Shown here: piece by piece, positions 59,924-64,000 of the stretch | Numbering within the stretch: the stretch's first letter is position 1 | Layout of the letters: the number at the start of each line of letters is the position of its first letter | DNA from: JAJRTA01 sp965603125 | GTDB lineage: Bacteria; Zixibacteria; MSB-5A5; GN15; FEB-12 | Assembly: GCA_965603125.1 (NCBI GenBank) | Contig: CBFDBU010000009.1 | Location: 1 to 64,000, forward strand | DNA length: 64,000 bases | Direction of reading: 5' to 3' | The notes under the pieces: generated by a model | The model's input: the letters and a program-made list of their open reading frames with translations, nothing else | Told to the model about the DNA's origin: nothing | Databases searched by the model: none | Translations under genes and position numbers: made by a program

Positions 59924-60691
59924 ATGATGATAGCCCGATACAAACTCACCGCAACCGCCATCCTCCCGATGGCGGTTCTGCTTGTCTGCTGGCTGGGAGG
60001 TTGCGCCACGCAGAGGCAGGTCAGTGAACTCAGGGGCGAGATCCGGGACCTTGCCACCCAGACGGACAAGACGCACGAGCGGGTGGTTCGCATGGATTCG
60101 ACCATCGCCGCCGGAGCGGAATCGGACAACCGGCTGCGCGCGGACATGGCGATGTCCGTTGATGAACTGGGTCGCCAGGTCGCCGTGCTCCTGGAGAACT
60201 ACAGCGACCTCATGCGGAAGATTGACGAGATGAACCAGCGCCCTCCGGTGACGCATGTTCTCACCGGGTCTCAGGGCGCGCAACCCGATGTCCCGGCCAC
60301 GGAAGCCAAAACAACTATCGACTGCAATAACACCTATGACGAATCTTTCATTCTGGTGCGCCGCGCCGAATATGAAAAGGCCATTGAGGGCTTCCGGAAA
60401 TTCCTGACCGATTGCCCGAACCATGAGAACGTGGAAAACGCCCACTACTGGATCGGTGAATGCTACTATTCCCAGGATAAGCATGCCGAGGCAGTGGCCG
60501 AATTGGAGTATCTGGTAAGAGAGTATCAGAGTTCATCCACGCTCGGCCGGGCATATTACAAGCTGGCCCGCTCGAAACAGGAATTAGGAAAGAAGGACGA
60601 AGCTAAAGATATCTTCCAGCGGTTGGTGGATGATTATCCCGGGACCCTGGAAGCCGAGCAGGCCCGGGAACGACTCAAAGAACTGAATTAG
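59924..60691 (+). CDS. cpoB: CpoB/YbgF-type lipoprotein with TPR repeats
   Basis: 255 residues. The lipobox LLVCWLGGC (Cys about 25) suggests a lipoprotein, unlike E. coli CpoB. A coiled-coil (about 30-95, QVSELRGEIRDLATQTDKTHERVVRM) is followed by TPR repeats (about 135-255: ESFILVRRAEYEKAIEGFRKFLTDCPNHENVENAHYWIGECYYSQDKHAEAV). CpoB coordinates Tol and peptidoglycan synthesis at division. ATG at 59924 or 59927 preferred over GTG at 59912. It follows pal by 15 bases. Confidence 0.88.
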   Translation: MMIARYKLTATAILPMAVLLVCWLGGCATQRQVSELRGEIRDLATQTDKTHERVVRMDSTIAAGAESDNRLRADMAMSVDELGRQVAVLLENYSDLMRKIDEMNQRPPVTHVLTGSQGAQPDVPATEAKTTIDCNNTYDESFILVRRAEYEKAIEGFRKFLTDCPNHENVENAHYWIGECYYSQDKHAEAVAELEYLVREYQSSSTLGRAYYKLARSKQELGKKDEAKDIFQRLVDDYPGTLEAEQARERLKELN

Positions 60692-60692
60692 C

Positions 60693-61223
60693 ATGGCTGC
60701 CCAAGCCATCAAGTTGCGGATTTCAACCCCGACCGAGCCTATTCCTCCCGGTCGGGGTTTCTATCAATTGGAAGAAGACTCCCTCTACGTTCAGATCGGT
60801 CTGTTCTCAATGGACCGTCGTTTCTTCTCCTACCTGGAGTCAACAAACACCCGGCTGGATTTCGATCGCGAGGGCAGGCTGATCTTCATTGAGGTTGACC
60901 TTCCCCGAAGACAGTGGCCTCTCGATCATCGACTCACCAGGCCGGTTGTGGCAGAGGCCGCCGACATACGCTGGCTTGATTTTCGCCGGGCTATTTCCGA
61001 CCCCTCACTGGCAGCCAACACGAACAGAACGACGCTGGCCCTGCGTTTCGATGCTGCAGCGCCGACACAGAACTACTATCTCTCCGAGTCGGTTATCCTG
61101 CAAGCGAACAACCGGCATGAACTGTGCGCAATCCTGATCGACGATATCGCCGATGACCTCGCCGGACATGAGATAGCCGCTTTTCGCAAAGACTGCCGGG
61201 CGGACGCTTTCCATAGTTGTTGA
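60693..61223 (+). CDS. Protein of unknown function between cpoB and ligA
   Basis: 176 residues. Beta-rich N-terminal part (FYQLEEDSLYVQIG, then LDFDREGRLIFIEVDLP) and a C-terminal helical end. No signal peptide, no Cys clusters, no motif I recognise. It follows cpoB after one base, so it is probably on the same transcript. The end has two Cys (KDCRADAFHSC). It may be a lineage-specific cytoplasmic protein. Confidence 0.55.
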   Translation: MAAQAIKLRISTPTEPIPPGRGFYQLEEDSLYVQIGLFSMDRRFFSYLESTNTRLDFDREGRLIFIEVDLPRRQWPLDHRLTRPVVAEAADIRWLDFRRAISDPSLAANTNRTTLALRFDAAAPTQNYYLSESVILQANNRHELCAILIDDIADDLAGHEIAAFRKDCRADAFHSC

Positions 61224-61248
61224 CAGTCCCGCATGCCCCGTCTTTATT
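61220..61248 (+). promoter_or_regulatory. Leaderless promoter of ligA
   Basis: TTGACA (61220-61225), 17 bases, TTTATT (61243-61248), then GCCGGC and the ATG at 61255. The -35 overlaps the end of the preceding gene. Spacing is identical to the nfeD and dCMP deaminase promoters. Confidence 0.7.
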
Positions 61249-61254
61249 GCCGGC

Positions 61255-63276
61255 ATGGCCAGACCGGACAGGGAAACCATCACAGAGTTGAAACGACTGC
61301 GCGATCAAATAGACCTGCACAATCGGCTGTATTACGTCGAAGACAACCCCACTCTCTCCGATGCCGAGTACGACCGCCTGTTCGATCGCCTGCTGGAAAT
61401 CGAGAGACGGTTCCCGCAACTGGTCTCGCCCGAGTCTCCCAGCCAACGTGTCGGAGCCGCCCCTTCCAAAAGATTTGAACCGGTGCGGCACCGCCTGGCG
61501 ATGCTCTCGCTTCAAAAGGTTACCAGCGCCGGGGAGTTCGCGGACTTCGACCGCCGCGTCAAAGAAGGTCTTGAAACCACGAAGGACGTGGAGTATGTCA
61601 CGGAACCGAAACTGGACGGCCTGGCTGTCGAATTGGTCTACGAAAAGGGTCTGTTTGTCCTTGGTTCCACTCGCGGGGATGGTCTGCAGGGCGAAAACGT
61701 CACACCGAATCTCAAAACGATAAGGAACATCCCGCTAAGGCTTTCCGACGACGCCACCGGGCGCTTTCCGCTGCTGGAAGTACGGGGCGAGGTAATCATG
61801 AAGGCCGCTGCCTTCGAGAAACTCAACCAGTCGCTGGCAGCCACAAACCAGACGACGTTAGCCAATCCCCGCAATGCCGCCGCCGGATCGCTCCGGCAGC
61901 TTGACCCGGCCGTCACCGCCTCACGGCCGCTTATCTTCTACGCCTATGGCATATCGGATACGACCCTGCCCGGATTGGATCGTCACAGGCGCGTCATGAA
62001 GTTTCTCGAGAGCGAAGCATTTACGATAAACAACCGCCTGCGCATGGTGACCGGCCCAAAACCGGTCACGGAGGCCCTTTCCGCTCTGGAGATTGAGCGT
62101 CATGAGCTTGGATACCAGATCGACGGCATGGTGGTGAAGGTTGACCGCTTCGACCAGCAGGAAATGCTCGGCCGGATAGCGCGCGCACCCCGGTGGGCGG
62201 TGGCGTGGAAGTTTGCCGCCCAGGAAGCCGAAACGACGGTCGAAGACGTCGAGTTCTCGGTCGGCCGTACGGGAGTCATCACACCTATCGCCAGGCTCAG
62301 ACCGGTTCGAGTCGGGGGCGTGACCGTTTCCAACGCTTCGCTTCACAACGAGGACGAACTCCGGCGGCTGGATTTGCGAAAGGGAGACACAGTAATTGTA
62401 CGCCGGGCGGGCGACGTGATACCGGAAGTGGTTTCGGTGAGCAGCGCCAGGCACCGGGCAGATGCCAGGCCGTTGTCGTTTCCGGACGACTGCCCGTCGT
62501 GCGGTCGGCCGGTTGTGCGCCCGGAGGGCGAAGCCGCGCACCGCTGTTTCAATGCCGGATGCCCGGCGCAGCTTGAGGGCCGCCTTAGTCATTTTGCATC
62601 GAAGGGTGGCTTTGACATCACCGGACTTGGCGCCAAGCTGGCCCGCCAATTGATTGAAGAGGATCTTGTCAGGGACCCTGCTGATCTCTTCTTTCTCACC
62701 AGGGAGCGGCTTCTGCCTCTGAAACTGATGGCCGAGAAAAAGGCCCGGAACCTGCTCGATGAAATCGACCGCTCACGGGCCACTGAACTCGCAAAGCTGA
62801 TCTACGCTCTCGGTATCATCGGCGTGGGCGAAGCGGCCGCGGGACTGCTGGCCAGGCATCTCGGCTCTTTCGACAAGTTCGAATCGGCGTCCGCGGATGA
62901 ATTGGAGCAGATCGCCGGTATCGGCCCCGTCATCGCCGCCAACATACGGCATTTCCTCGAGAACCCCGGCAACCAGAAGATATTAGGACGCCTGCGTGAA
63001 GGGGGGGTACTGTTCCGACGACATGAAGACGGGGCGGCCTCAGGCGCTCTGGACGGCAAGACGTTCGTCATCACGGGAACACTGTCCCGGCCCCGTCCCT
63101 ATTTCAGGACACTGATCGAACAAAACGGCGGTCAGGTGACCGGATCGGTGTCATCCAAGACGGATTTTGTCCTGTGCGGTGCAGACCCCGGCTCCAAGCG
63201 GGATAAGGCCGCCCGGCTGGGGGTCGCGATCATCGAAGAGGAGCAACTCGCCCACATCCTGTCCGGGACAGGTTGA
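61255..63276 (+). CDS. ligA: NAD-dependent DNA ligase
   Basis: 673 residues. Seals nicks using NAD+. The N-terminal Ia domain (about 1-60) includes NRLYYVEDNPTLSDAEYDRLFDRL. The adenylation domain carries the active Lys in EPKLDGLAVEL at about 123. OB fold, then a zinc finger with four Cys (CPSCGRPVVRPEGEAAHRC and GCPAQ, about 413-435), helix-hairpin-helix repeats (about 450-580) and a C-terminal BRCT domain (about 597-673, GKTFVITGTLSRPR). All parts are complete. The gene has no ribosome site but has the leaderless promoter. Confidence 0.97.
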   Translation: MARPDRETITELKRLRDQIDLHNRLYYVEDNPTLSDAEYDRLFDRLLEIERRFPQLVSPESPSQRVGAAPSKRFEPVRHRLAMLSLQKVTSAGEFADFDRRVKEGLETTKDVEYVTEPKLDGLAVELVYEKGLFVLGSTRGDGLQGENVTPNLKTIRNIPLRLSDDATGRFPLLEVRGEVIMKAAAFEKLNQSLAATNQTTLANPRNAAAGSLRQLDPAVTASRPLIFYAYGISDTTLPGLDRHRRVMKFLESEAFTINNRLRMVTGPKPVTEALSALEIERHELGYQIDGMVVKVDRFDQQEMLGRIARAPRWAVAWKFAAQEAETTVEDVEFSVGRTGVITPIARLRPVRVGGVTVSNASLHNEDELRRLDLRKGDTVIVRRAGDVIPEVVSVSSARHRADARPLSFPDDCPSCGRPVVRPEGEAAHRCFNAGCPAQLEGRLSHFASKGGFDITGLGAKLARQLIEEDLVRDPADLFFLTRERLLPLKLMAEKKARNLLDEIDRSRATELAKLIYALGIIGVGEAAAGLLARHLGSFDKFESASADELEQIAGIGPVIAANIRHFLENPGNQKILGRLREGGVLFRRHEDGAASGALDGKTFVITGTLSRPRPYFRTLIEQNGGQVTGSVSSKTDFVLCGADPGSKRDKAARLGVAIIEEEQLAHILSGTG

Positions 63277-63320
63277 GCGCCCCGCGAAGCGCCCCCCGCA
63301 ATGAGCCGGCTCTATGGGGC

Positions 63321-63911
63321 TTAGAGTTTCTTCTCCAGGTCTTTAATTGCCTTGGACAGTCGGTCGACCTTGCTTTCCAGCTTCTTCAGATCATCCTTCC
63401 GGGCCAGCTTGGCCGGGTCCAGCTTATTGAGGACTTTGGAAATCTCCTGCTGGGCCTTTCCGGCTTCCCTGGTCACCCTCTCCCTGAAGCCGGCGGTAGA
63501 CTTCTCGGCCTTGTCCAAAAGTTCCATGACTGCCTTCTTGCGATCCGACTTGTCAAGTTCACCCTTCTTGATCAGGTCATCGATGACCTTCTCCGCCTTG
63601 GCCCTGGTAACCTGGATAGCCCCGATCGAGGCCAACACGGTGTTTCTCAGAATGGACATGGATCTCTCCTCTCCTAAGGTTATTATCTTTCTGAACAGCT
63701 CTTTCGACTGCCCCGCATTCCCCCATGACGGAGCCTGGGTCATGAGGATGCGCCCCAAAACGGACAGCGTGATGTCCTTTCCGGAAGCCGTATCAACAAC
63801 CTTCAGATCGATCCCGTCCCTTATCAGGCCCGCCAGATCGGTCTGCTTGATGGTACGGCTGTCCTCGGTGTCGTACAGGCGCCGGTTGCGGTATCGCTTT
63901 ATCACTCTCAT
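63321..63911 (-). CDS. PhaR-like polyhydroxyalkanoate regulator
   Basis: 196 residues. The N-terminal 60 (RVIKRYRNRRLYDTEDSRTIKQTDLAGLIRDG, then VVDTASGKDITLSVLGRIL) match the DNA-binding domain of PHB/PHA synthesis regulators (PhaR). The rest is a long Lys/Glu-rich coiled coil ending KLESKVDRLSKAIKDLEKKL, phasin-like. PhaR represses phasin genes and binds granules; no PHA synthase is in the window. The ATG at 63911 is preferred; the frame is open upstream. It is convergent with ligA, 45 bases apart. Confidence 0.8.
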   Translation of the reverse strand: MRVIKRYRNRRLYDTEDSRTIKQTDLAGLIRDGIDLKVVDTASGKDITLSVLGRILMTQAPSWGNAGQSKELFRKIITLGEERSMSILRNTVLASIGAIQVTRAKAEKVIDDLIKKGELDKSDRKKAVMELLDKAEKSTAGFRERVTREAGKAQQEISKVLNKLDPAKLARKDDLKKLESKVDRLSKAIKDLEKKL

Positions 63912-63925
63912 GGCATCACCACTCA

Positions 63926-63954
63926 ATAATAGTGCAGTGCACAACGATTGTCAA
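63926..63954 (-). promoter_or_regulatory. Strong promoter of the PhaR-like gene
   Basis: Minus strand: TTGACA (63954-63949), 17 bases, TATTAT (63931-63926). The start codon is 14 bases after the -10, so the leader is only about 7 bases. The last 46 bases of the window show no gene. Confidence 0.7.
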
Positions 63955-64000
63955 CAAAAAACAGGCTACATGCCTGCCTAATGCTTGCCGGTGGACATAA

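Noticed and set aside
1..64000. CRISPR array, rRNA operon, prophage or integrase with attachment site
   Set aside because: No regularly spaced repeat units, rRNA core sequences, phage structural genes or integrase were found on either strand.

Overview
The window looks like a chromosomal segment of an uncultured Gram-negative, diderm bacterium of the FCB group. A Zixibacteria-like lineage is my best guess, not a proof. The grounds are a complete Tol-Pal-CpoB cluster (outer membrane), a giant SprA-like outer-membrane protein of about 2,000 residues (a family of Bacteroidota and relatives), many secreted NHL, TolB-like and dockerin proteins, and bacterial-type selenocysteine genes. No rRNA is present. 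One tRNA, for selenocysteine, was found.

Layout. 0-2.4 kb: two related NHL-repeat lipoproteins, one cut short, and a protein of unknown function. 2.5-7.9 kb: an SOS mutagenesis cassette (RecA-like ImuA equivalent, ImuB-like Y-family protein, DnaE2) behind a promoter overlapped by a LexA-type palindrome. 8.0-17.7 kb: an accessory region with an IS21-family remnant joined to a broken membrane-protein gene, three pairs of an M74-like murein endopeptidase end plus a TolB-like propeller (one pair inverted), a chimeric small gene, a dockerin/NHL protein and glutamine synthetase. 18.0-39.5 kb: mostly housekeeping genes: recG, a DUF1844-type protein, murB, sprA, an M28 peptidase, selA, selB, an amidohydrolase, an nfeD-slipin pair, dCMP deaminase, tRNA-Sec, an isoprenylcysteine methyltransferase-like protein and several small unknowns.

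40.0-55.6 kb is the most unusual part. Twelve minus-strand genes in one gapless run form three consecutive copies of the same four-gene block (A, a FN3-plus-membrane protein; B, six membrane spans; C, a membrane-anchored soluble domain; D, six membrane spans). The run is closed by a strong terminator. Divergent from it are a MutL/GlmL-like ASKHA protein, a signal-peptide protein with a C-terminal membrane anchor, and a protein with a lipoyl-like start and a KOW-like end. No mutase is nearby. I know no characterised system of this composition and regard it as the best candidate for something new. Its function cannot be read from the sequence.

55.6-64.0 kb: a small lipoprotein, tolQ-tolR-tolA/tonB-tolB-pal-cpoB, a small unknown, ligA and a PhaR-like regulator.

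A theme across the window is leaderless transcription. nfeD, the dCMP deaminase gene and ligA each have a -35, a 17-base spacer, a -10 and then exactly 6 bases before the ATG. murB and a cysteine-rich small gene at 39.7-39.9 kb have nearly the same geometry.
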